From assembly GCA_035318925.1 (NCBI GenBank), contig DATHDS010000015.1, forward strand, positions 1-64,000: a DNA stretch of 64,000 bases. The letters run 5' to 3'. Of the stretch, positions 1-7,511 are shown piece after piece. Every line of letters begins with the position of its first letter. Position 1 is the stretch's first letter. Source of the DNA: VAXT01 sp035318925 (GTDB taxonomy: Bacteria > Actinomycetota > Thermoleophilia > Gaiellales > Gaiellaceae). Made by a program: the position numbers and the translations under genes. The notes beneath the pieces are model-generated. The model was not told the origin of the DNA. It did not search any database and saw only the letters and a list, made by a program, of their open reading frames with translations.

Positions 1-2
1 CG

Positions 3-245
3 CCTCCGCCTCCGCCGCCTCCGCCTCCGCCTCCGCCACCACCAACGGTGCGCTGCCATGTACCTCGGGTGATCGGGCTGAAGCTCGGGGCGGCCAAGAC
101 AAGGATCCGCAGGGCGCACTGCTCAACGGGCCGCATCAGCCACACCCGGTCCGTTCGGCTCGGCCGGGTGATCGGCCAGAGCCCGAGGCCCGGCCGAATC
201 AAGCGCCGGGGCTTCCCCGTCAAGCTCGTCGTGGGCCGGCGCTAG
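3..245 (+). CDS. C-terminal fragment: polyproline linker plus PASTA domain
   Basis: An open frame enters from the left edge. It encodes a run of about 14 prolines and then a complete PASTA-like repeat: C-x-VP, VIGL, several alternating A/C positions, G-x-VIGQSP-x-PG and a final VKLVVG strand before the stop at 243-245. PASTA domains bind muropeptides or beta-lactams on the outside of the cell in kinases and penicillin-binding proteins. Here the N-terminal part lies outside the window, so the parent family cannot be named. The GTG at 48 is inside the linker-domain junction and is not a likely true start. The next gene also has polyproline linkers, so the two may be related secreted proteins. 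Confidence 0.7.
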   Translation, partial: PPPPPPPPPPPPPPTVRCHVPRVIGLKLGAAKTRIRRAHCSTGRISHTRSVRLGRVIGQSPRPGRIKRRGFPVKLVVGRR

Positions 246-264
246 CCAGGGCGAAAGGCTCAAA

Positions 265-312
265 ATGGGCATTTGGCTTTATCGAGCGAGAGTGCTAACA
301 ATCTGCGTGTGA
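265..312 (+). CDS. possible 15-codon leader peptide ORF
   Basis: An ATG at 265 follows a GAAAGG ribosome-binding-like sequence (253-258) at good spacing and opens a 15-codon frame. Its TGA at 310-312 overlaps a GTG at 309 of the large downstream gene in a GTGA junction, the coupling geometry used by many genes in this window. This suggests a translationally coupled leader, but the frame is very short and could be chance. Confidence 0.25.
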   Translation: MGIWLYRARVLTICV

Positions 313-3149
313 GGGGAGGACGTTTCAGGGTCTTGGTGGCCTGTGCGACCGCTGCGGCGATTGCGGGTACGGCCCTGGTCGTCAGTTCTTCGAGCAGCGT
401 TGCACCTGGGTCGCTGCGCAACGTGGTCGGGCCGGCCGCGCTCGCCGGCGGCTCGAATGGTCCGGGCTTGGCAGCGTTGAACCTTTCCTCGCCGGCCAAA
501 GTCGTGGGCCGCTCGCGCGGGTACCTGACGCCTCCGATGCGCAGCCTCAAGTCTCTCCCGCAGAAACAAAGCTTGCTCCAGAGGCCAGACACCGAGTCTC
601 TGCCCCTCCGCGTGCCGATCGGGAACGGCTTCCACCCCGACGGCGCGCTGCAAAGCGCGCAGGGCAAGGACCACACCCCTGCACCGACCACCACCTTCGA
701 AGGTGTCAACAACCTGTGCACCTGTTACCCGCCGGACACGAACGGTGACGTCGGGGCCAATCACTACATGCAGTACGTCAACAACTCGTTCGCGATCTGG
801 GACAAGAGTGGCAACCTCGTGCAGGCGCCTCGGTCTGGCAACACGCTCTTTACCGGTACCCCGCACTGCTCAACGCTCGGCGCGGGTGACCCAGTCACGC
901 TCTACGACCAGTTCGCCGGACGCTTCGTCGCCTCGGATTTCGCCTTCGCCAGCTTCACGGCACCCCCGTACTACCAGTGCATTGCCGTTTCGACGACGAG
1001 CGATCCGACGGGCAGTTGGTGCGCCTACGAGTTCACGGTTCACAACACGAAGGCCAACGACTATCCGAAGTTCGGCGTCTGGCCCGCCCAGCACGCGTAC
1101 ATGATGACCGCCAACCAGTTCTTGCTCGGCTCGAGTTACGGCGGCGTTGGCGTCTGGGCGTTCGAGCGCGACCAGATGATCGCGGCCGGCTGCCCGACTG
1201 CCCGCTTCGTCTACCAGGATATGGAGGCGATCGATCCATACCTGCCGCCCACGCTGCCGGCTGACGCCGACGGCGACATGCCGCCGCCCGCCAACGCGCC
1301 GGCTCCGCTCGTGGCCGTCAACATCGATGGGTCCGGCCTTCCAGAGGACAACCTCCAGATTTGGGACGCCACGGTCACGTGGGGTGGGTCCCCGTCGATC
1401 CAGGTCACGCACAACACGGACATCCAGGCGGCACCTTTCGACTCGAACCTCTGCGACTACACCCGCTCCTGCATCCCCCAGCCGGGGACTAGCGTGAAGC
1501 TCGATACGCTTGCCGATCGGATCATGCATCGGGCCCAGTACCGGAATTTCGGTACGTGGCAGACGATCGTCACCAGCCACTCGGTCGACGTCGGCGCAGA
1601 CCGTGCAGCTCCTCGTTGGTACCAGCTGGAGAACACCGGTGGTGGCTGGCAAATGCGCGACGAGGGCACGTACGCTCCGGCAGACGGCCTCAACCGCTGG
1701 ATGCCGAGCGTGGCGATGGACAAGAGCGGCGACATCGCGCTCGGCTACTCGGTATCGAGCTCGTCCACGTTCCCGAGCATCAAGTACGCCGGTCGCGTCC
1801 CCTCCGATCCGCCGGGCACGCTCGGCTCGGAGGAGACGGTGATGGACGGCACAGGGTCCCAGACCGGGCCTGCAAACCGTTGGGGCGATTACTCGATGAT
1901 GTCGGTCGACCCCGTGGACGACTGCACGTTCTTCTACACAAGCGAGTACCTCGTAACGACGACCGCCAACAGCTGGCACACCCGCGTCGGCAAGTTCACG
2001 TTCCCGGACTGCGGGCCTGCGCCGCCTCCACCGCCGGCACCTCCGCCGCCGCCACCGCCACCACCGCCGCCGCCTCCGCCACCTCCGCCAGGCGACTACA
2101 CGATTTCCACGCAGACGGGGCAGTCGATCGTCCCGGGGACCGATGACCTGGGGAGCCACTGTGACGACTGCTGGCGCCATATCACCTTCCCGTTCCCAGT
2201 GACGTTCTACAACCAGTCGTTCACCGAGGCCAACGTGAGCTCGAACGGGGTCATCAACTTCACGGGTGAGAACAATCAGTACACGAACGCCTGCCTGCCG
2301 TCGCGGGTGGAAGGACGGGCCGTCCTCATCTACTGGGACGATCTGCTCACTTCCGGCAGCGGCCACGGCATCTTCACGTCGACGATCGCCGGCAATCCGC
2401 AGCAGTTCGTGATCGAATTCCGAGTCGGCTATGCCAACGCCGGCGGCTCCGCGAACTTCGAGGTCATCTTTACGGAGGGGAGCAGCACGATTCGTACTGT
2501 GTATGGCGCTGCCACGCACCTCGGCGATACGTCGACCGAGGGTGTCCAGGCGGCGGGTTCGGGCCCGAACTTCACTCAGTTCGGATGCAATCAGCCCGTT
2601 ATCACGCCAAACACGGCTGTGATCTACACGCATACCGGGCCGCCGCCGCCTCCACCACCACCTCCGCCACCACCACCTCCGCCACCGCCTCCACCACCTC
2701 CGCCGCCACCTCCGCCGCCTCCACCACCTCCCCCGCCACCTCCACCTCCCCCGGTGGCCTGCGACACCTTCGCCGACGCGTCCGCGATCTGTCGGATCGC
2801 CGGTAGCGGCGCGAGAACGGGCTCGAACTCGGGCGCGACCGGCGAGACGGGCGAGCCCAACCACGCCGGAGTCTCGATTCCGCTGAACTCGATCTGGTAC
2901 GCGTTCACGGAGGCCAGAACGAGCACGGTCAGGTTCGATACTTGTAGGGGAACGAACTTCAATACGACCCTCGCGGCGTACACGGGCAACTCGGTGGGCA
3001 CGCTCACTCAGATCGCCGCGAACGACGACGCCTGCGGAACGGGCAGCAGGATCACCTTCACGGCGATGGCCGGGACGACGTACCACGTCGCGCTCGACGG
3101 CAACGGCGCCGCTGTCGGAACCTTCAAGCTGAGCTTCAAGGTGCACTGA
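309..3149 (+). CDS. secreted multi-domain protein with two long polyproline linkers
   Basis: Predicted secreted protein of about 946 residues. The N terminus has basic residues and then a hydrophobic segment typical of a signal peptide. A large extracellular domain follows (about residues 130-570) with repeated W-x-D/A-F blocks; I cannot name the family, though it could be a propeller. Next come a proline-rich linker (about 571-594), a beta-sandwich region resembling NIDO-type domains (about 597-777), a run of 38 consecutive prolines (bases 2640-2753), and a C-terminal domain (816-946) resembling a bacterial pre-peptidase C-terminal domain. I prefer GTG 309 because it overlaps the stop of a short upstream ORF. 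TTG 273 is an in-frame alternative that adds 12 residues. Probably a cell-surface or matrix protein; the substrate is unknown. Confidence 0.75.
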   Translation: MRGGRFRVLVACATAAAIAGTALVVSSSSSVAPGSLRNVVGPAALAGGSNGPGLAALNLSSPAKVVGRSRGYLTPPMRSLKSLPQKQSLLQRPDTESLPLRVPIGNGFHPDGALQSAQGKDHTPAPTTTFEGVNNLCTCYPPDTNGDVGANHYMQYVNNSFAIWDKSGNLVQAPRSGNTLFTGTPHCSTLGAGDPVTLYDQFAGRFVASDFAFASFTAPPYYQCIAVSTTSDPTGSWCAYEFTVHNTKANDYPKFGVWPAQHAYMMTANQFLLGSSYGGVGVWAFERDQMIAAGCPTARFVYQDMEAIDPYLPPTLPADADGDMPPPANAPAPLVAVNIDGSGLPEDNLQIWDATVTWGGSPSIQVTHNTDIQAAPFDSNLCDYTRSCIPQPGTSVKLDTLADRIMHRAQYRNFGTWQTIVTSHSVDVGADRAAPRWYQLENTGGGWQMRDEGTYAPADGLNRWMPSVAMDKSGDIALGYSVSSSSTFPSIKYAGRVPSDPPGTLGSEETVMDGTGSQTGPANRWGDYSMMSVDPVDDCTFFYTSEYLVTTTANSWHTRVGKFTFPDCGPAPPPPPAPPPPPPPPPPPPPPPPPGDYTISTQTGQSIVPGTDDLGSHCDDCWRHITFPFPVTFYNQSFTEANVSSNGVINFTGENNQYTNACLPSRVEGRAVLIYWDDLLTSGSGHGIFTSTIAGNPQQFVIEFRVGYANAGGSANFEVIFTEGSSTIRTVYGAATHLGDTSTEGVQAAGSGPNFTQFGCNQPVITPNTAVIYTHTGPPPPPPPPPPPPPPPPPPPPPPPPPPPPPPPPPPPPPPVACDTFADASAICRIAGSGARTGSNSGATGETGEPNHAGVSIPLNSIWYAFTEARTSTVRFDTCRGTNFNTTLAAYTGNSVGTLTQIAANDDACGTGSRITFTAMAGTTYHVALDGNGAAVGTFKLSFKVH

Positions 3150-3199
3150 CCCAGGCCTCGAGGAGCCGGCTAACAACCTCCTCGGGCTGACCCGAACAC

Positions 3200-3228
3200 A
3201 AGGCCCGCCCCCGTCGGGGGCGGGCCTT
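3200..3228 (+). terminator. intrinsic terminator after the polyproline gene
   Basis: A perfect 13 bp inverted repeat (3200-3212 with 3216-3228) with a 3 nt loop is followed by a pyrimidine-rich TCTCTTCTC. It lies 50 bp after the stop of the polyproline gene and before the carboxypeptidase, so it should end the first transcript. Confidence 0.85.
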
Positions 3229-3264
3229 CTCTTCTCACGCGGCCGGAGATAGGCTTGCGAGCGG

Positions 3265-4488
3265 GTGCTCAAAAATCTCGTTGTTGCGAGTGTTTCGGCC
3301 CTTGCCTTGTTACTGGCGCCGGGTGTGGCTTCTGCGCAGCCGATCGTCGATTCCGCGCACGACCACGCGAGCGGCACATCGATCAAGCCCTTCGTTGTGT
3401 ACGGCGTGTACACGCGGGAGCAGCGTTCCCTGCTGGTCAGTGAGGGGTATGACATCGGCGAGGCCGCCTGGGCCGATCATGTCGACCTGTTCGGGAGCGA
3501 CGAGCAGGCACTGACACTTGCCCTGCGTGGCTTCCGGGTCGTACCGAAAGCGGAGCCCGACGACTTCCCGCCGCCGGACTCGAACTACCACAACTACTCG
3601 GAGATGGTCGCCGACCTCGAGGCGGTAGCGGCAGCGCATCCGGCAACCGTGCACCTGTTCTCACTTGGGACCTCGTACGAGGGCCGGAACCTGATCGGCG
3701 TGCGCATCTCAAACGACGCGACCGACAACCTGTCCGAGCCAGGCGTGTTCTTCGTCGGCCAGCACCACGCCCGCGAGCATCTGACCGTCGAGGTCGTCCT
3801 CTCGCTCGTACACCTGTTCGCCGAGAGGCCGCTGACCACGAATCTCGTCAACACGCGCCAGATCTACCTCGTCCCGAGCTTGAACCCCGACGGCGGCGAG
3901 TACGACATCGCCACCGGTCAGTACGCGTATTGGCGCAAGAACCGACAGCCATATCAGGGCATCTACGGCACCGATCAGAACCGCAACTACAGCTATAGGT
4001 GGGGCTGCTGCGGCGGGTCGAGCGGGGATCCAGAGAGCGACATCTACCGCGGCCCGAGCCCGCTCTCGACGCCCGAAGATGCGCGCATGGCCGATTTCAT
4101 GATCGCTCACCCAAACGTCAAGACCGGGATCAGCTACCACTCGTACGGAAACCTGATCCTCTACCCGTACGGGTACACATACGAGGACCTCCCGCCGGAC
4201 ATGACGCTCGTCGACCACAACACGTTCGTGGCGATGGGCGCGGAGATGGAGCGCACGGCCGGCTACCACTCACAGCAGTCGTCGGACCTCTACATCACGG
4301 ACGGGGATTGGAACGACTGGATGTACGGAGCACTGCACCGCTACCCGATCACGATCGAGCTCAGCGGAGGCACCTTCTACCCACCTGACGAGTTCATCCC
4401 GGGCGAGAGCCTGCGGAATCACCAGGCCGCGATCTTCGTCGCCTCGATCGCGGACTGCCCGACGAGGATCGTCGGCGTAGCGTGCTGA
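3265..4488 (+). CDS. secreted M14-family zinc carboxypeptidase
   Basis: Metallocarboxypeptidase of 407 residues with an N-terminal signal peptide (hydrophobic core about 5-22, cleavage after ASA). Family M14 elements are in order: the HxxE zinc motif (H168, E171), an arginine in NRNY (R240), the third zinc ligand in YHSYG (H292), and the general base in TIELSGG (E365). It should remove C-terminal residues from peptides outside the cell. The start is GTG. A TAGGCT hexamer lies 9 nt upstream (3250-3255), consistent with leaderless transcription. A preceding region (about 40-100) resembles a propeptide. Family assignment is firm; substrate specificity cannot be read. Confidence 0.92.
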   Translation: MLKNLVVASVSALALLLAPGVASAQPIVDSAHDHASGTSIKPFVVYGVYTREQRSLLVSEGYDIGEAAWADHVDLFGSDEQALTLALRGFRVVPKAEPDDFPPPDSNYHNYSEMVADLEAVAAAHPATVHLFSLGTSYEGRNLIGVRISNDATDNLSEPGVFFVGQHHAREHLTVEVVLSLVHLFAERPLTTNLVNTRQIYLVPSLNPDGGEYDIATGQYAYWRKNRQPYQGIYGTDQNRNYSYRWGCCGGSSGDPESDIYRGPSPLSTPEDARMADFMIAHPNVKTGISYHSYGNLILYPYGYTYEDLPPDMTLVDHNTFVAMGAEMERTAGYHSQQSSDLYITDGDWNDWMYGALHRYPITIELSGGTFYPPDEFIPGESLRNHQAAIFVASIADCPTRIVGVAC

Positions 4489-4582
4489 GCTCGTAGCGGC
4501 ACCTGCTGTGACCCTGGCGTCCACGATGTGGCGGTGACCTAGGCGGGCGGCGTCGCGGTCGCCTACCGCACCTCGTGCGCGC

Positions 4583-5260
4583 TCACAAGATGTTCCCCGC
4601 GCCGGGTGTGTACGAGTTTGACACGACCGAGTTCGTGATCACCGTGTCAGCCTTGACGACGCCGCTGAAGGTCGACATGCCTGCGTTGACGGTCAGCGTG
4701 CCGACCGAGATCTCGGCCGTCCCCGCGTTCACGGTGACCTTCGCCGACGCTGTGACCGTGATCCCGCTCGGTTCGAGCTTGACGGAGTTTCCGTTCGAGT
4801 CCTCAACAAGGATTGCGGAGGCGCCGTCCTTCAAGGTCACCTTCTGTCCTGCGGGCGTCTCGAGAACGAGCTGCTCCCGCCCGTCGGTATCGTCGAGCGT
4901 GACCTTGACGCCGTTGCGGGAGCGCAGCACCTTCTTCGGGTTGTGTCCCGCGGGGTCCATCGTCTGCGGCGGCGGGTGGCCGGCATTCCAGAGCGCGCCG
5001 ATGACGTACGGCCGGCGCGGGTCGCCGCCTTCGAAGCCGACGAGCACCTCGTCTTTCACGTCCGGCACGAACCAGCTGCCGCGATTCTTCCCCGCCATCA
5101 TCGTCGCAAGCCGGGCCCACTCCGCGTATGCCGCGCCGGTGTCGGGCGCCCGAAGCTTCACCTTCACGCGGCCCTGCCCCTCGGGATCTTTGACGTCGCT
5201 GACGAGCGCGGGATAGAGCCCGTACCAGCGCGCATGTCCCTTGGTCGCCGAGTCCCCCAT
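4583..5260 (-). CDS. phage baseplate V / VgrG-type spike protein, orphan
   Basis: A 225-residue protein with two parts. Residues about 12-100 match the gp5/VgrG/Afp8 OB-fold domain: YPALVSDVKDPEGQGRVKV, a central WARLATMMAG, and the block ending in VGFEGGDPRRPYVIGALWN. Residues about 105-215 are alternating valine, threonine and asparagine strands typical of the triple-stranded beta-helix spike. Such proteins form the puncturing tip of phage tails, type VI systems and extracellular contractile injection systems. No sheath, tube, baseplate or ATPase gene is next to it. A TAGCCT hexamer lies 10 nt upstream of the ATG. It may serve a system encoded elsewhere, be a relic, or have a structural role. 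Confidence 0.8.
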   Translation of the reverse strand: MGDSATKGHARWYGLYPALVSDVKDPEGQGRVKVKLRAPDTGAAYAEWARLATMMAGKNRGSWFVPDVKDEVLVGFEGGDPRRPYVIGALWNAGHPPPQTMDPAGHNPKKVLRSRNGVKVTLDDTDGREQLVLETPAGQKVTLKDGASAILVEDSNGNSVKLEPSGITVTASAKVTVNAGTAEISVGTLTVNAGMSTFSGVVKADTVITNSVVSNSYTPGAGNIL

Positions 5261-5299
5261 GCGGCTGCTCAGGCTAGCCGGAAGGGCGGATATCCACGA

Positions 5300-5965
5300 T
5301 CAATACAGCGACGACCTGCTCCACGGGTGCCGGGCCAGGCTCGCCGCCAGCGCGCGGGCGCCGTCGCGCAGCACCGGTTCGCCGTGCGTGACGAGCACCC
5401 GCTCGACGTCGAGCCGGGTCAGCGCTTCCAGCGTCGGCAGGAACCGTTGCTCGTACCAGGTGCGGCGACGCTCGAGGTCGCGGTGCCTCGGCCAGACGCG
5501 CAGCTCGCCGTCGATCTCGAGCACGGTGTCGCCGAAGGCCAGGGCGCGGTGCGACGGCAGCTCGAACGGGATCTCGGCGCGCCGCGGTTGCCCAATCGGG
5601 TGCGCGCGCACGCCGCCGTCGAGCGTCTCGCCGCCGCGCAGCGCCCGGAAGGCGGAACGGTCGTCGAGGCGCGTGGCGCAATGCTCGTGCCCGAAGATGG
5701 TGACCTCGTGCCGGTCGCGCCAGCGCCGCCACAGAAGCTCGGAGCCGCGCACGTGGAACGGGGTGGTGACGAAGATGCGCACGCGTCCGCGCACGATCTC
5801 GTCGAGCCCCGCCAGCAGCGGCGCGGTCTCGCCGGCAACGAGCGGGTCGACCAGGATCGTGTCCTCGCCGTCGCGCAACGCATACGCCGTCATGGTCGGA
5901 GGAATGCCGTTCCGGGAGACCGCGAACCGCCAGAGCCCGGGCGCGATCTCCTCGAGTGAGGACAT
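5300..5965 (-). CDS. metallo-beta-lactamase-fold protein lacking the HxHxDH motif
   Basis: A 221-residue protein whose N-terminal half follows the MBL fold: GLWRFAV, TAYALRDGEDTILVDPL, then a strand ending VTT. The metal-binding motif expected after that strand is replaced by PFHVRGSELLW, leaving one histidine. GHEHC and VTHGE segments later may be remnants of other ligand positions. It is probably catalytically altered or non-catalytic. It is transcribed alone, 40 bp from the spike gene and in the same direction. I cannot assign a substrate. Confidence 0.6.
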   Translation of the reverse strand: MSSLEEIAPGLWRFAVSRNGIPPTMTAYALRDGEDTILVDPLVAGETAPLLAGLDEIVRGRVRIFVTTPFHVRGSELLWRRWRDRHEVTIFGHEHCATRLDDRSAFRALRGGETLDGGVRAHPIGQPRRAEIPFELPSHRALAFGDTVLEIDGELRVWPRHRDLERRRTWYEQRFLPTLEALTRLDVERVLVTHGEPVLRDGARALAASLARHPWSRSSLY

Positions 5966-6004
5966 GACGCCATCATCGCGCCTACGCCAGCACCGCGATG
6001 CCGC

Positions 6005-6381
6005 TCAGGGAAGCGTGGTGGACCGTGTCGTGAGAGACCGTTCCACGGTTTCCTGACGCGTCGCTCAGACCCCGTATGCGAGCGGAACAGTGCTGGGTCG
6101 CACGGGCCGCTCGCAGGAGGGGGCTGAGCGGCGCGAGGCGTGCCCGGAGCCGGGCTCCGCCCGGCGGGAGGGCACGCCGGTCAGGGAAGCGTGGTGGGCC
6201 GTGTCGTGAGAGGCCGCCCCACGGTTTCCTGACGCGTCGCTCCGTGCCCGTATGCGAGCGGAACAGTGCTGGGTCGCACGGGCCGCTCGCAGGAGGGTGC
6301 GGAGCGGCGCGAGGCGTCCCGCGGAGCCCGGCTCCGCCGGGCGGGAGCGGGACGCCGGTCAGGGAAGCGTGGGGGGAAGCG
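6005..6381. repeat. tandem 176/178 bp repeat next to tRNA-Lys
   Basis: Two full copies (6005-6180 and 6181-6358) and the start of a third (6359-6381) run into the 3' end of the tRNA-Lys gene. Each copy begins TCAGGGAAGCGTGG. The first two carry near-copies of the last 12 bases of the tRNA including CCA, read on the minus strand, with one mismatch in copy 1. Both copies contain GC-rich small palindromes. With the flanking bases 5966-6004, this is the only stretch over 300 bp without a gene. Open frames across it are not credible. It looks like serial duplication of the tRNA 3' flank, possibly left by integration events. Confidence 0.8.
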
Positions 6382-6457
6382 TGGTGGGCCGTGAAGGATT
6401 CGAACCTTCGACCTTGGGATTAAGAGTCCCCTGCTCTACCAACTGAGCTAACGGCCC
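6382..6457 (-). tRNA. tRNA-Lys (anticodon CTT), CCA encoded
   Basis: On the minus strand the sequence reads as a full cloverleaf of 73 nt plus encoded CCA (6382-6384). The acceptor stem is GGGCCGT paired with ACGGCCC, the D loop contains AGCTCAGTTGGTAGAGC, the anticodon loop is CTCTTAA with anticodon CTT, and the T arm contains GGTTCGAATCC. The T arm and acceptor stem are fully paired. Anticodon CTT decodes AAG lysine codons. Confidence 0.97.
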
Positions 6458-6466
6458 TGAGAGCCG

Positions 6467-6495
6467 AGTATAGCCGCGTGTTTTCGGCCTCTCAC
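6467..6495 (-). promoter_or_regulatory. tRNA-Lys promoter
   Basis: The minus strand has -35 GTGAGA (6490-6495), a 17 bp spacer, and -10 TATACT (6467-6472) placed 9 nt before the tRNA 5' end. A perfect 10 bp inverted repeat (6460-6469 with 6494-6503) brackets the promoter and could form a cruciform or bind a dimeric protein. Confidence 0.6.
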
Positions 6496-6544
6496 TCGGC
6501 TCTTAACAGGGCCATAACGGTCCCGGCGTACGCTTCGAAGCGAC

Positions 6545-7471
6545 ATGAAGATCCTGCTCACGATCGCTGCCGCGATGGCGGTGGCAGTCGCCCTGTCGAC
6601 GTCGAGCGCGCCCGCGAGCCGCTCGGGACAGCGGGCCGACTGCTCGCTCACCTCGACCGGCCTGGTCCCGCTCACGGACATGGGCAAACGGCGCTACCGC
6701 GGCTTCCGGGGCGGTCTCTATCCCGCCGGGCGCAACCACCCGACGGCGGCCTACCTGCGCAAAGGGCTCGCGGCCGCGCGCAAGGTCCGGCCGATCGACG
6801 GGAAGATCGTCCTGCTCTCGATCGGCATGTCGAACGCGACCGCCGAGTTCTCCGCCTTCAAGCGCGTCGCCGACCGTGACCCGGCGAAGAACGCGAACGT
6901 GACGATCGTCGACGGCGCGCAGGACGGCTGGGACGCGACCCGTGTCAAGACCGACCCCTCCTACTGGGACAGCGTCGATCAACGACTGATCGCAGCCGGC
7001 GTCTCGGCGAACCAGGTGCAGGCGGTCTGGCTGAAGGAGGCAATCGCCGGTGAGGACCGGCGCTTCCCCAAGGATGCGCGAGCGCTCCAGGCGGACCTCC
7101 GGGCGATTGTCCGCACCATGCGCGTCCGCTACCCGAACCTCCACCTCATCTACCTCTCGAGCCGCACCTACGGCGGCTACGCGATCACCGGGCTCAACCC
7201 GGAGCCGGCCGCCTACGACAGCGGCTATGCGGTACGAGGCGTGATCCAGGATCGCATGGTCGGCAAGCTGAAGGGACCGTGGCTCGGCTGGGGCTCGTAT
7301 CTCTGGACGGACGGCCTGATCGAGCGCAGCGACGGCCTCACCTGGACGTGCGATGACGTCGAGTCCGATGGGACCCATCCGTCGAAGTCAGGCGTGCAGA
7401 AGGTGGTCAACCTCCTGATCACGTTCTTCAAGACGGATCCCACTGCACGACGCTGGTTCGTCAGCCGCTGA
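6545..7471 (+). CDS. secreted SGNH-hydrolase-like protein
   Basis: A 308-residue protein with a signal peptide (residues 1 to about 26, cleavage near APAS). It has a strand followed by LLSIGMSNATAEF, in the position of SGNH block I, and a C-terminal DGTHPSKSG that fits the block V Asp-His pair. Between them are LSSRTYGGYA and a conserved tryptophan-rich WLGWGSYLWTDG. The expected nucleophile motif GDS is replaced by GMSN, so the serine could still act. A TACGCT hexamer lies 10 nt before the ATG. Possibly an esterase acting on a surface polysaccharide; the family call is tentative. Confidence 0.6.
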   Translation: MKILLTIAAAMAVAVALSTSSAPASRSGQRADCSLTSTGLVPLTDMGKRRYRGFRGGLYPAGRNHPTAAYLRKGLAAARKVRPIDGKIVLLSIGMSNATAEFSAFKRVADRDPAKNANVTIVDGAQDGWDATRVKTDPSYWDSVDQRLIAAGVSANQVQAVWLKEAIAGEDRRFPKDARALQADLRAIVRTMRVRYPNLHLIYLSSRTYGGYAITGLNPEPAAYDSGYAVRGVIQDRMVGKLKGPWLGWGSYLWTDGLIERSDGLTWTCDDVESDGTHPSKSGVQKVVNLLITFFKTDPTARRWFVSR

Positions 7472-7498
7472 GCCCGAGAGGCAGCAGGGCGGCCTCTG

Positions 7499-7504
7499 TA
7501 CTAT
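7499..7504 (+). promoter_or_regulatory. -10 element for a leaderless nucleotide-sugar dehydrogenase mRNA
   Basis: TACTAT ends 7 nt before the GTG start at 7512, so transcription would begin at or next to the start codon. No ribosome-binding sequence is visible. Confidence 0.5.
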
Positions 7505-7511
7505 CGCGCCG

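Noticed and set aside
870..3455. 861-residue minus-strand open frame
   Set aside because: It lies opposite the polyproline gene and carboxypeptidase; its sequence is Arg/Gly-rich shadow from CCG/CCT codons with no family motif.
6005..6381. CRISPR array
   Set aside because: Units are 176-178 bp, tandem without spacers, and no cas genes are present.
6076..6446. open frames across the tandem repeat into tRNA-Lys
   Set aside because: Typical false ORFs antisense to a tRNA (ending in FEPSTLGL- or SNLRPWD-like residues) and repeated with the 176/178 bp unit.
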